Assembly (NCBI RefSeq): GCF_000183135.1
Contig: NC_014734.1
Location: 3,596,001 to 3,660,000, forward strand
DNA from: Paludibacter propionicigenes WB4
GTDB lineage: Bacteria; Bacteroidota; Bacteroidia; Bacteroidales; Paludibacteraceae
Length of the DNA stretch: 64,000 nucleotides
Direction of reading: 5' to 3'
Below are positions 23,299 to 31,834 of the stretch, piece after piece; positions within the stretch are counted from its first letter, which is position 1; each line of letters begins with the position of its first letter. The notes below the pieces were generated by a model that was not told where the DNA came from, did no database searches, and saw only the letters and a list, made by a program, of their open reading frames with translations. Both the position numbers and the translations under genes were made by a program.

Positions 23299-24669
23299 AT
23301 GCAACGAGTTCATTTTATCGCCATTGGTGGAGCTGCCATGCACAATCTGGCTATTGCAATCTGCAAGAAAAATAATTTTCAGGTAACTGGCTCTGACGAT
23401 GAGATTTTTGAACCTTCATACAGTCGATTGAAAGAGCACGGCTTACTGCCCGAGCAGATGGGTTGGTTTCCCGATCGGATTCACAAGGGCCTGCATGCCG
23501 TGATTCTGGGAATGCATGCCACCGAGGACAATCCTGAATTGATCCGGGCCAAAGAACTGGGGCTTAAGATATACTCGTTGCCCGAATATCTTTTTCAGCA
23601 AACCCGCAGTAAAACGCGTATTGTAGTAGGCGGAAGCCACGGAAAAACGACTACCACCGCCATCATTTTGTTTGTGCAGAAACAGCTCCGCATAGATACC
23701 GACTACATGGTTGGTGCGCAAATCGATGGTTTTGATAATATGGTGCGCCTGTCATACGAGTCGAGAATAGCTGTATTCGAAGGCGATGAATATCTCACTT
23801 CACCCATTGACCCTCGTCCGAAGTTTCACCTGTACAAACCACATATAGCGGTGCTCACGGGCATTGCCTGGGATCATATTAATGTTTTTCCAACCTTCGA
23901 AAAATACGTGGAGCAGTTTCGGAAATTTGTTGATCTGATGGAAGTACAGGGTAGGTTGGTCTATTTTGAGGATGATAAAAACCTGAACGAGATAGCCGGC
24001 AATTTGCGTCGGGATATAGTGCCGTTTGGTTATACAACTCCTAAGCACGAAGTCAGAAACGGTGTTACCTATCTGATTACAAAATACGGCGATGTGCCGC
24101 TTAAAATATTCGGTCAGCATAATTTGCAAAATATAGAGGCTGCCCGTTTGGCCTGCAAGCAAATAGGTGTTACCGACGAGCATTTTTACTCTGTCATTTC
24201 GGAGTTCTCGGGGGCTGCAGGGCGTTTACAGAAAGTGGCCGAAACAGCTGCTTCGGTGGCGTTTGTTGATTTTGCCCATTCCCCGTCAAAGCTCCGGGCA
24301 ACGGTAAAAGCTGTGCGACAACAATTTCCCGACAAGAAACTGATAGCTTGTATGGAATTGCATACATTCAGCAGTCTTACCGACGAATTTTTGCCGCAGT
24401 ATGCCGATAGTATGGCCGAAGCCGATGTGGCTTTTGTTTACTACAATCCTGAAGTGGTGGAACAGAAACGACTGGCTGAAATAACTCCCGAACAGGTAAA
24501 ACAAGCCTTCGGAGGCGATAAACTGACGGTGTTTACCGATGCGCAGGCGCTACAAGCGGCACTCCGTGAACAGCAATACGATAACACCGCCCTGCTATTT
24601 ATGTCGTCCGGAAATTTTTCAGGAATCAATCTAACTGAATTGGCAAAGGAATTATTAAGCGGTAAGTAG
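23299..24669 (+). CDS. mpl: UDP-N-acetylmuramate:L-Ala-gamma-D-Glu-meso-DAP ligase (peptidoglycan recycling)
   Basis: From ATG 23299 the enzyme has 456 residues (an in-frame start at 23140 would precede the promoter). It is a Mur-ligase family member that reattaches recycled tripeptide to UDP-MurNAc. The N-terminal domain starts VHFIAIGGAAMHNLAIA, the Rossmann-like opening of the MurC/Mpl group. The ATP site is GGSHGKTTTTAI. The segment FEGDEYLTSPIDPRPKFHLYKPHIAVLTGIAWDHINVFP is typical of Mpl, with the catalytic His and Asp residues, and DFAHSPSKLRATVKAVRQ lies in the C-terminal domain. It implies meso-diaminopimelate in the cell wall. Confidence 0.92.
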   Translation: MQRVHFIAIGGAAMHNLAIAICKKNNFQVTGSDDEIFEPSYSRLKEHGLLPEQMGWFPDRIHKGLHAVILGMHATEDNPELIRAKELGLKIYSLPEYLFQQTRSKTRIVVGGSHGKTTTTAIILFVQKQLRIDTDYMVGAQIDGFDNMVRLSYESRIAVFEGDEYLTSPIDPRPKFHLYKPHIAVLTGIAWDHINVFPTFEKYVEQFRKFVDLMEVQGRLVYFEDDKNLNEIAGNLRRDIVPFGYTTPKHEVRNGVTYLITKYGDVPLKIFGQHNLQNIEAARLACKQIGVTDEHFYSVISEFSGAAGRLQKVAETAASVAFVDFAHSPSKLRATVKAVRQQFPDKKLIACMELHTFSSLTDEFLPQYADSMAEADVAFVYYNPEVVEQKRLAEITPEQVKQAFGGDKLTVFTDAQALQAALREQQYDNTALLFMSSGNFSGINLTELAKELLSGK

Positions 24670-25163
24670 TAAGTAGTAAGTAGTTGATAGTAGGTAGTAA
24701 TGTCGCGCAGCTAATATCGCCGCAGGCTAACTATTTAGTATACAAGTTGACGAGTTAACGAGTATACTTTCAATATATTTAAGAACGAACAATAACAACA
24801 AATAACGCGAAGCAAATATCGCGAACGCAGTGAGCAAGTATCGCACAGCTAATAACGCCGCAGGCTAACTATTTAGTATACAAGTTAACGAGTAAACAAG
24901 TAAACAACAACTATTCAAAAACGAATAATAACAACAAATAACGCGAAGCAAATATCAATTAATGTCGCGCAGCTAATATGGCCGTAGGTTAACTATTTAG
25001 TATACAAGTTGACGAGTTAACGAGTAAACATTCAATTATTGAAGAACGAATAATAACAACAAATAACGCGAAGCAACTATCAATTAATGTCGCGAAGCAA
25101 ATATCGCGAACGTAGTGAGCAAGTATCGCGAATGCAATGAGCAAATAACACGAAGTAAATAAA
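24662..25163. repeat. Composite repeat region between mpl and dCMP deaminase
   Basis: A heptamer array (five GTAAGTA-type units, 24662-24696) is followed by three direct repeats that start at TCGCGCAGCTA or TCGCACAGCTA (24703, 24841, 24965), about 124-138 bases each, and a partial fourth that runs into the next start codon. Each unit holds a GCxGTAGGxTAACTATTTAG-like block or its GCCGCAGGC variant, AAGTTGACGAGTTAACGAG, and AATAACAACAAATAACGCGA. GCGAAGC, a very stable DNA mini-hairpin sequence, occurs at 24807, 24943, 25068 and 25092. No gene is seen in these 494 bases. Confidence 0.85.
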
Positions 25164-25589
25164 ATGACTGAGAAACAACGATTACTGGATAACCGATATA
25201 TGCGCATGGCCCGGATATGGGCTGAAAATTCCTACTGCGAAAGACGAAAGGTAGGAGCGTTGCTGGTGAAAAATCAAATGATTATATCCGATGGGTACAA
25301 CGGAACGCCATCCGGATTTGAAAATAAGTGCGAGGACGAAAACAATGTATCCAAACCTTATGTTTTACATGCCGAGGCCAATGCCATCAGTAAAATAGCC
25401 CGATCGCACAACAGCAGCGATAATGCTACCCTGTATGTGACGGCGTCGCCTTGCATTGAATGTGCCAAACTCATTATACAGGCCGGTATTAAGCGGGTAG
25501 TGTATGGAGAGAAGTACCGCATAATGGATGGCGTGGAACTACTTGAACGTGCCAATATAGAAGTTCTTTTTCTGGAGGAAGAAAAGTAA
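25164..25589 (+). CDS. dCMP deaminase family protein
   Basis: The 141-residue zinc deaminase has the motifs HAEANAI (zinc His plus proton-shuttle Glu) and PCIECAKLI (two zinc cysteines), and opens with RYMRMARIWAENSYCERRKVGALLVKNQMIISDGYNGTPSG, as in dCMP deaminases of the ComEB/Dcd group. The reaction converts dCMP to dUMP for thymidylate synthesis. The repeat region reaches up to its start codon, so its leader is made of repeat sequence. CtpA follows in the same direction. Confidence 0.92.
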   Translation: MTEKQRLLDNRYMRMARIWAENSYCERRKVGALLVKNQMIISDGYNGTPSGFENKCEDENNVSKPYVLHAEANAISKIARSHNSSDNATLYVTASPCIECAKLIIQAGIKRVVYGEKYRIMDGVELLERANIEVLFLEEEK

Positions 25590-25721
25590 GCCGTGCAAGG
25601 ATTGAGAGTTTAAATTATAGTTGAAAATTAATAGTTTGTGAAGTCTTTGTGAAATGATATTCTGTTGAAGAAGTTGATTGACAAAGATTTCGGAGAAAAG
25701 ACAAAAACAAGTATTTATCGT

Positions 25722-27314
25722 ATGAATAAGAAGAATTTATTTCTGGTTTTGATTATATTTATTTCCGTTTTTGGAGGGCTTTTGCTTGGTAACATCATTG
25801 CTAACAGGGCTAATAGGTCAGGCTTTTCAATGTCATCACACAATAAAGTGGATGAATTGCTATCAATCATAAATTCGCAGTATGTTGATACAATGAACAT
25901 GAAAGAAATGACCGAGGAGTTGATGACGGACGTAGCCGGAAAGCTTGATCCGCACTCGGTTTATATCCCTGCTGCCGATCTGGCAAACGTGAACAGCGAG
26001 CTCGAAGGAAGTTTCAGTGGTATTGGGGTTCAGTTTAATATACAGAATGATACGGTGATGATAGTGGCCATTGTGAGTGGAGGTCCTTCTCAAAAAGTGG
26101 GACTTTTAGCCGGCGACCGCATTGTGCAGGTAGATGATTCTGCTTTTGTGGGTAAGAAAATAACCAACGAAAAGGTTATGCGTAAACTCAAGGGAAAGGC
26201 CGGAACAAAAGTAAAACTCGGAATTCGCCGTCATGGAACACGCGAAATATTGCATTATTCTATCACCCGCGGTGAAATTCCGGTAAACTCTGTGGATATA
26301 GCTTATATGATTGAACCCGGCGTCGGATTTATCAAGGTAAGCAAATTTGCAATGACAACTTTTTCCGAGTTTCTGGATGCTATTGCTAAACTGCGCAGCC
26401 AGGGTGCCCGTAAATATATTATCGATTTGCGCGAAAACAGTGGTGGTTTTATGGATCAGGCTGTTAATATGGTGAATGAGTTTTTGCCGGCCGGAAGAAT
26501 GATTGTTTATTCGAAGGGTAAAGCGTACCCGCGTGCTGAGGCCAAATCGGATGGAAAAGGAAGTTGTATTAACCTGCCGATGGTGGTTTTGATTGATGAA
26601 TTCTCGGCTTCGGCCAGTGAAATCTTTTCGGGAGCCATACAGGATAATGACCGTGGACTGATTATCGGTCGACGCTCTTTCGGAAAAGGACTTGTTCAGC
26701 AACAAATGAATTTATCGGACGGTTCGGCCATTCGCCTCACTGTAGCCCGATACTACACACCATCCGGACGCAGTATTCAGAAACCCTATGAAAAGGGTAA
26801 AGCACAAGACTACGAAATGGACATTGTGAAACGTTATATGCACGGTGAGATTGACAGTAAAGATAGCATTCATGCTGCCAAATCGCCGAAGTATAAAACT
26901 TTTGGAGGCAGAACGGTTTATGGCGGTGGTGGCATTATGCCCGATATTTTTGTACCGAGGGATACCTCCGAATACACTCCTTATCTGAACAAGGTGATTA
27001 ATTACGGCTATTTGTATCAATTTGCATTTCAGTACACCGACCAGAATCGCGCTAAACTGAAAAGCCAAAAGAACTGGCAGCAAATGGATAAATACCTCGA
27101 TACTCAGAATTTATTGCCGCAGTTTGTGGCATTTGCCAAAAGCAAAGGTGTAAACCCCGATGCCAGACAGATAAACAGCTCCAAAAGATTCTTGCTGATG
27201 CAGTTGAAGAGTTATATTTCCCGAAATAGTATTGGCGATGAAGGTTTCTACCCGATGCTTTACAAAGACGATAAAACAGTGAAAACTGCATTGGAGCAAT
27301 TAAGAAAGAAGTAA
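25722..27314 (+). CDS. ctpA: S41 family C-terminal processing protease
   Basis: From ATG 25722 the protein has 530 residues and starts MNKKNLFLVLIIFISVFGGL, a signal anchor; a TTG 19 codons upstream is less likely. A PDZ domain (about residues 70-150; GSFSGIGVQFNIQNDTVMIVA...GDRIVQVDD) precedes the S41 domain. Catalytic Ser is in DEFSASASEIFSGAI and Lys in GRRSFGKGLVQ. The C-terminal extension (about 380-530) is usual in Bacteroidota. The enzyme works in the periplasm and trims or degrades proteins. A perfect bidirectional terminator lies between it and the converging amylase gene. Confidence 0.93.
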   Translation: MNKKNLFLVLIIFISVFGGLLLGNIIANRANRSGFSMSSHNKVDELLSIINSQYVDTMNMKEMTEELMTDVAGKLDPHSVYIPAADLANVNSELEGSFSGIGVQFNIQNDTVMIVAIVSGGPSQKVGLLAGDRIVQVDDSAFVGKKITNEKVMRKLKGKAGTKVKLGIRRHGTREILHYSITRGEIPVNSVDIAYMIEPGVGFIKVSKFAMTTFSEFLDAIAKLRSQGARKYIIDLRENSGGFMDQAVNMVNEFLPAGRMIVYSKGKAYPRAEAKSDGKGSCINLPMVVLIDEFSASASEIFSGAIQDNDRGLIIGRRSFGKGLVQQQMNLSDGSAIRLTVARYYTPSGRSIQKPYEKGKAQDYEMDIVKRYMHGEIDSKDSIHAAKSPKYKTFGGRTVYGGGGIMPDIFVPRDTSEYTPYLNKVINYGYLYQFAFQYTDQNRAKLKSQKNWQQMDKYLDTQNLLPQFVAFAKSKGVNPDARQINSSKRFLLMQLKSYISRNSIGDEGFYPMLYKDDKTVKTALEQLRKK

Positions 27315-27325
27315 TCGACGGAATA

Positions 27326-27372
27326 AAAACAACAAGAGCTTGTCACTATCAGCGGCAAGCTCTTGTTGTTTT
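27326..27372. terminator. Bidirectional terminator between ctpA and the GH13 gene
   Basis: A perfect 17-bp stem (AAAACAACAAGAGCTTG with 27356-27372) has a 13-base loop. A-tract and T-tract arms make it effective in both directions between two converging genes. Confidence 0.93.
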
Positions 27373-27387
27373 ATGGGTAAAGGATAT

Positions 27388-30126
27388 TTACTGTTTAATA
27401 ATCTTGTGCAGGCTTTTTCCTTCGGTAGTTTTCACTTCCATAAGGTAAATCCCTTTGACAAAATTCCGAACATCCACCTCGGTCACATTGGTTGCAGTTT
27501 TGATAAGTGAACCTTCTACATTATAAACCTTTACACTGTTTACTCCGTCAGGAGACGTGATATATACTTTGTCTTCCGTAATGGTGGGTGATACGCTGTA
27601 GTTTAAAGCTTTATGATCATCAATTCCGTTTACCACATTCGGGGCTTTGTCCGTAAAAATCAATAAATCGCCGGCTTGCATGCTCATTGTCATAGCTGTG
27701 TTGGTGACATTCAATTGTTCTCCTGTCAATACGTTATACCAAATTCCGGTTTTAGGGAAATTGGGCGTTGCAGTTATGGTGGCTGATGCATTGAAGTTAC
27801 CCAGAACAATCATATTCAGATCGGAACTGGTCAAAGCAATGCGTCGTCCGGTATTCCAGTCGTTAAGTCCGATACTCAAAGTGAATGTTCCTGTTGTGAA
27901 TGCTGCGGGATATGTTTTTCGAAGCGATATTATTTTAGCACAGGCATCCGATGCCGCTTTTCTGTGAGCTAAGCTCAACCAGTCCCAGGCCGAAGGCTTA
28001 GGGTTCGTGCGTCCACCGTTAGAATTAATAGAATAATCGAATCCCATTTCGCCGAATTCGTAGATCATTTTAGGTCCGGGAATAAGAGTAGCGAAGGCAA
28101 TATTCAATGGCACACGTTTTATTCTTACAATAGAATCGGTGGTAATGTTGCCGATACCTGATATTTTGGCATTGTAGAAATTACGTTCTTCATCATGACT
28201 CTCGGCATAGCCTACCCAGTTGCGCGGCGTGGCATTCATGCTGCTGAAATCACTGCCGGATTGGTATCCTTCTGCCGACTGTGAAAATTGAGGGTTTACA
28301 TTGCGCCACAGGTACATGCCTTTGTTAGCCAATGCGGTTTCTTCATCATTATTGCAGAAATGTTCAAGAATAAACATAACATCGCTTTTTACCGCCTTAG
28401 CAGCATCATAATAAGCACTTAGGTTGTCAATACGCGATTGATCGTAATTGCCGGCAGTGCTTTCGGTACTAGAATTCTGAGTGAAGCCTTTGGTCAAATC
28501 CATTCGGTAACCATCTACTTTATATTCCGTAATCCAGTATTGCAGTACACGTTTAAAGTACTCTTTAGTTCCGCTAAAGCTATGATTGAAATCATTGAGC
28601 ACACTGTAAGGATGCGGTGCCACAGGATTCATCCACGGATTATTTGCTGCCGGTCTGTTATTTGTTCCATCCCAATACAGCAAGGCAAAAGGAGATAAAC
28701 CGGAAGCCTGATTAAATACCATATCCAACAATACAGCCATGCCGCGCTTATGACATTCGTCAATGAATTTTTTATAGGTGTTGGCATTTCCGTAAGCTTT
28801 ATCCGGTGCAAAATAGTGGTTCGGATTATATCCCCAGCTGTTATTTCCGTCGAATTCTGTAATCGGCATAAGTTCAACGGCTGTGATTCCGAGGTTTTTC
28901 AGATAATCCAGTTTGGTAATGGCTGCATCTAGGGATTTTTCTTTTGTGAAGTCGCGAAGTAACAGTTCATAGATAACCATATTTTCACGCGCTGGTATAG
29001 TGAATGTCGGAACTTCCCAATTGTAGGCAGTTTTGGTCGTTTGTAAAGTAGCTACCAATCCAGTGGTCTTTCCTGTCGGGTAGGTTGGTAAATTAGGATA
29101 GATTGTCGAATTTGCATTTATATATTGGTCATTCCAAGGGTCTAATACCATTTCGGTATAGGGATCACTTACTTTCAAAGTGCCATCAACTAAATACTGA
29201 AAACCATACAATTTACCCGGGGTGAGTCTGGTAAGTGTTATCCACCAGTAGTTTCCATCTTGTTTCAACTGGTAAGCATTCAGCTGTGTCCAGTCATTGA
29301 AATCGCCCAACAAGAATACGTTTGTTTTACCGGGAGCATACATTACCAAAGTAGCTGTGGAGTTGTCCGTGTACGTAATGCCATCTTTAATGCCGGCTGG
29401 GCGTGCTTGTGATACCACCGGAGCGGGGACACAAATCTGAATGGTATCGGAAACAGTTGTTCCGTTGAGACTTGCCTGTGCAATTATTCTATAATCGTTG
29501 GCAGTTGCAAAGTTGTATGAATAGCTCAGTGATGTAGCTGCGGTTGCAGTCTGAACACTGACACCGTTAATCAACAGATTCAAGTTGGCTGCTACCGATG
29601 AGGCAAGCTGGATATTGATTGACGAGCCGGCAGTTACGCTCTGGCTGTTAGTAGGATTGGTAAATGCAACGTTCAGTCCGGCCTGATACACATTTACAAA
29701 AATATCAGTTCCACCGGTGTCTTTTCCTTCTTTCGTTGCTAAACCGTTTCTGAATACGAATGCCATTTTAGAAACCACTTCGCCGGCTGACAAGCCATAA
29801 TAGGTAGCCATATCGGGGGTAATAGATAGTTTCCATTTATTATTACCCAGTGATGTCATTTTGTATTTGGCTGAATTATCTCCCCAGGTAGGTGCATGCT
29901 TCCAGTCCGAACTGCTCGTACTGGCCGATGTAATGACACCTGTATGTGCATACACACCGTCCGAACCGGTATAATCTTTTAAGCCGGCTGTGCCTAGTGT
30001 GGCATCGTAAATGATATCTATGGCTCCGTTATTCTGGGTTACAAAAGCAGGAGTGGTAGTTATAATCTGAGCCTGACCTGTTAGAAACAAGAACAGAGAC
30101 AGCGCGATAAGAGTAATTTTTTTCAT
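27388..30126 (-). CDS. Secreted GH13 alpha-amylase-type enzyme with T9SS sorting domain
   Basis: The start is taken at 30126 (912 residues), where MKKITLIALSLFLFLTGQAQ is a clean signal peptide; a frame 30 codons longer lacks one. Order: N-terminal DUF4961-like region, beta-sandwich segment, E-set/CBM48-like module (about 250-340; FLLGDFNDWTQ), GH13 barrel (about 380-760) and a T9SS type A sorting domain at the end (VKVYNVEGSLI...FVKGIYLMEVKT). Catalytic residues: nucleophile Asp543 (YRMDLTKGF), acid/base Glu588 (FILEHF), and Asp645 (ESHDEE). In region I the usual DxxxNH reads DMVFNQ, with Gln473 replacing His. It likely cleaves starch-like glucans at the cell surface and lies downstream of the Sus operon. 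Confidence 0.88.
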   Translation of the reverse strand: MKKITLIALSLFLFLTGQAQIITTTPAFVTQNNGAIDIIYDATLGTAGLKDYTGSDGVYAHTGVITSASTSSSDWKHAPTWGDNSAKYKMTSLGNNKWKLSITPDMATYYGLSAGEVVSKMAFVFRNGLATKEGKDTGGTDIFVNVYQAGLNVAFTNPTNSQSVTAGSSINIQLASSVAANLNLLINGVSVQTATAATSLSYSYNFATANDYRIIAQASLNGTTVSDTIQICVPAPVVSQARPAGIKDGITYTDNSTATLVMYAPGKTNVFLLGDFNDWTQLNAYQLKQDGNYWWITLTRLTPGKLYGFQYLVDGTLKVSDPYTEMVLDPWNDQYINANSTIYPNLPTYPTGKTTGLVATLQTTKTAYNWEVPTFTIPARENMVIYELLLRDFTKEKSLDAAITKLDYLKNLGITAVELMPITEFDGNNSWGYNPNHYFAPDKAYGNANTYKKFIDECHKRGMAVLLDMVFNQASGLSPFALLYWDGTNNRPAANNPWMNPVAPHPYSVLNDFNHSFSGTKEYFKRVLQYWITEYKVDGYRMDLTKGFTQNSSTESTAGNYDQSRIDNLSAYYDAAKAVKSDVMFILEHFCNNDEETALANKGMYLWRNVNPQFSQSAEGYQSGSDFSSMNATPRNWVGYAESHDEERNFYNAKISGIGNITTDSIVRIKRVPLNIAFATLIPGPKMIYEFGEMGFDYSINSNGGRTNPKPSAWDWLSLAHRKAASDACAKIISLRKTYPAAFTTGTFTLSIGLNDWNTGRRIALTSSDLNMIVLGNFNASATITATPNFPKTGIWYNVLTGEQLNVTNTAMTMSMQAGDLLIFTDKAPNVVNGIDDHKALNYSVSPTITEDKVYITSPDGVNSVKVYNVEGSLIKTATNVTEVDVRNFVKGIYLMEVKTTEGKSLHKIIKQ

Positions 30127-30282
30127 GCGTTCATTTTTATTTTTAGATAGTTGTCGCATGGAACTCGCAATGAACATGGTCTTTGGTTTGAATACCTGTT
30201 TAAATGCTCGTTTCATATACCTGTTTTGATAATTAAATACCAGTTAGAATATTAAGCTAAAGCAACTTACCTTTGTTTGAAA

Positions 30283-30316
30283 GAAAAGTCTGAACTTAAG
30301 TTAGTCCAGACTTTTC
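30283..30316 (-). terminator. Probable terminator of the Sus operon
   Basis: GAAAAGTCTG (30283-30292) pairs perfectly with 30307-30316 around a 14-base loop; on the minus strand it ends in a T-rich stretch (TTTTCTTT). It lies between the SusF-like gene and the amylase gene. Confidence 0.65.
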
Positions 30317-30339
30317 TATTTTATTCTAGTTTATCATTA

Positions 30340-30411
30340 TTACTGTTTTATAGAATAATAGCTGCCATCAATATCATTAAAGATAATGACGTGAATTACT
30401 TCTTTACAGGG
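30340..30411 (-). pseudogene. Remnant of a SusE-type C terminus
   Basis: On the minus strand this short open stretch ends with VIIFNDIDGSYYSIKQ and a stop. It nearly copies the C terminus of the SusE-like protein (TIIFNDIDGSYYFIKK). There is no start, and an in-frame stop lies upstream at 30412-30414, so it is a gene fragment left by duplication or recombination just past the SusF-like stop. Confidence 0.75.
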
Positions 30412-30419
30412 TTAGATAG

Positions 30420-31799
30420 CTACTGAATTGTACCGGTTCCGTTGTTAAAGTTTAGTGATACAACTTTTCCGGCTGCGACTGTTGCTCTGGTTTGGTCGCC
30501 ACCATTGCCACGATAGGCAATTTTGCCATCCAAAATAACAAACTCCATGCGCCACCAATCACCACCTACGCCTGCGGCAGACGAATTTGCATAAATTCTT
30601 AATTCACCGCTGTTGGTAGTAGTGAGTTTCATAACATTGCCATCAGCAACAAATGGATATTGTCCAGCATTCCAACCTCCGAAACAATCGCCAATACCAT
30701 AAACCTGAGCAGGTTCAATGGTTATTTTGTTGGTTGTATAGTCTACTAAAACAATGTAGAAGCCTGCAGCAGCAACGTAAGCATTGCCATCGTGAGTTGT
30801 AAATCCGGCATTGGTTCCTAATGAATTGAAGTCTCCCCCCCATGCTTTGGCTGTATTCCATTTAAAGCCATCGGTCGCATTTGCAAAATATCGTATTGCC
30901 CAAAATTTACCAGGATTACCATTAACCGGAGTCATTTCTGCAACACCAGAATTACTCCAATCCCAACCACCAAACTCTTGTCCAATCATATAGACATAGT
31001 CAGGATAAAGCGGTTTCACCAAATCTACATTAGCTGTACTTGTATTACCGTTCCCATCACTGATGGTATAGCTAAAGTAATCAGTACCGGAATATCCTGC
31101 ATTCGGTGTATACAGCACTTTTTTTCCATCTGCCGAAATTGTTGTAGTACCGTGTTGTCCTGCGGTCACTGCGGTTACTGTTAATTCATCTCCTTCAGGG
31201 TCAGTGTCATTGGCTAACACACTAATGGTTGTTGTAGTGTTCATATTCAAATTTGCTACATCATTTACCGCAGTTGGAGCATAATTGTAAGGGGTAACCA
31301 GCAATGTCGCAGTTTTTGAAGTGTAACCGCTTTTTAAACCTCCTTTTACAATGAAAGACAATAAACGAATGTAAACCGTTTGTTGAATTGCATTCTTATT
31401 GAAAGTTTTAATAGAATCATTAAATTGCTTGCAGCCTACAGACACATCAGAACCTGCTTTACCATTGAAGGTAATAGGAATAGTAATAGATTTTGAAAAA
31501 TCAGCAACCTTTGAGAATTGAATCATATACTGACTTCTTGCTGCAGTATCAACAAGATTAAGTACTGATGAGCAAGTCAGCAAAGATAATTGAGAGCCTA
31601 ATTTATCAACTTGAATAGTTAGTGGGCTTACACCTGTTTTAAGCGCTGCTGCAAAACCTGTTGTATCTTGAAGTGATATTTGGTCATAGCTTCCAGGTTT
31701 AGCCACAGTTTGATTTGCATATGGATCTTCGCATGAGGTAAACGCCATACATCCAATGATAAATGCTAATATATAGTTGATTGTTTTTTTCATTTTCAA
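30420..31799 (-). CDS. SusF/SusE-like outer-membrane glycan-binding lipoprotein with Ig/cadherin-like insert
   Basis: The 459-residue protein has a lipoprotein signal (AFTSC, Cys23) and a SusE/SusF N-terminal Ig-like domain. From about residue 155 to 245 a Ca2+-binding-looking tandem, PTAVNDVANLNMNTTTTISV with LANDTDPEGDELTVTAV, typical of bacterial cadherin-like/VCBS adhesin repeats, is inserted. The C-terminal half has two SusE/F-type starch-binding-like modules opening with YMIGQEFGGWDW and YGIGDCFGGWNAG. It is the fourth gene after SusC, SusD and SusE and would hold glucan at the cell surface. Confidence 0.8.
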   Translation of the reverse strand: MKMKKTINYILAFIIGCMAFTSCEDPYANQTVAKPGSYDQISLQDTTGFAAALKTGVSPLTIQVDKLGSQLSLLTCSSVLNLVDTAARSQYMIQFSKVADFSKSITIPITFNGKAGSDVSVGCKQFNDSIKTFNKNAIQQTVYIRLLSFIVKGGLKSGYTSKTATLLVTPYNYAPTAVNDVANLNMNTTTTISVLANDTDPEGDELTVTAVTAGQHGTTTISADGKKVLYTPNAGYSGTDYFSYTISDGNGNTSTANVDLVKPLYPDYVYMIGQEFGGWDWSNSGVAEMTPVNGNPGKFWAIRYFANATDGFKWNTAKAWGGDFNSLGTNAGFTTHDGNAYVAAAGFYIVLVDYTTNKITIEPAQVYGIGDCFGGWNAGQYPFVADGNVMKLTTTNSGELRIYANSSAAGVGGDWWRMEFVILDGKIAYRGNGGDQTRATVAAGKVVSLNFNNGTGTIQ

Positions 31800-31834
31800 T
31801 TAGTTTTAATGGTGAAAAACAGAATTAATTTTTG

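Noticed and set aside
24662-25163. CRISPR array
   Set aside because: The repeats are 124-138 bases with the intervening sequence also repeated; there are no unique spacers of uniform size and no cas genes.
26106-26705. A 199-codon minus-strand frame opposite ctpA
   Set aside because: The S41 protease frame has the PDZ domain and catalytic Ser/Lys in order; the opposite frame is an antisense shadow without any known pattern.
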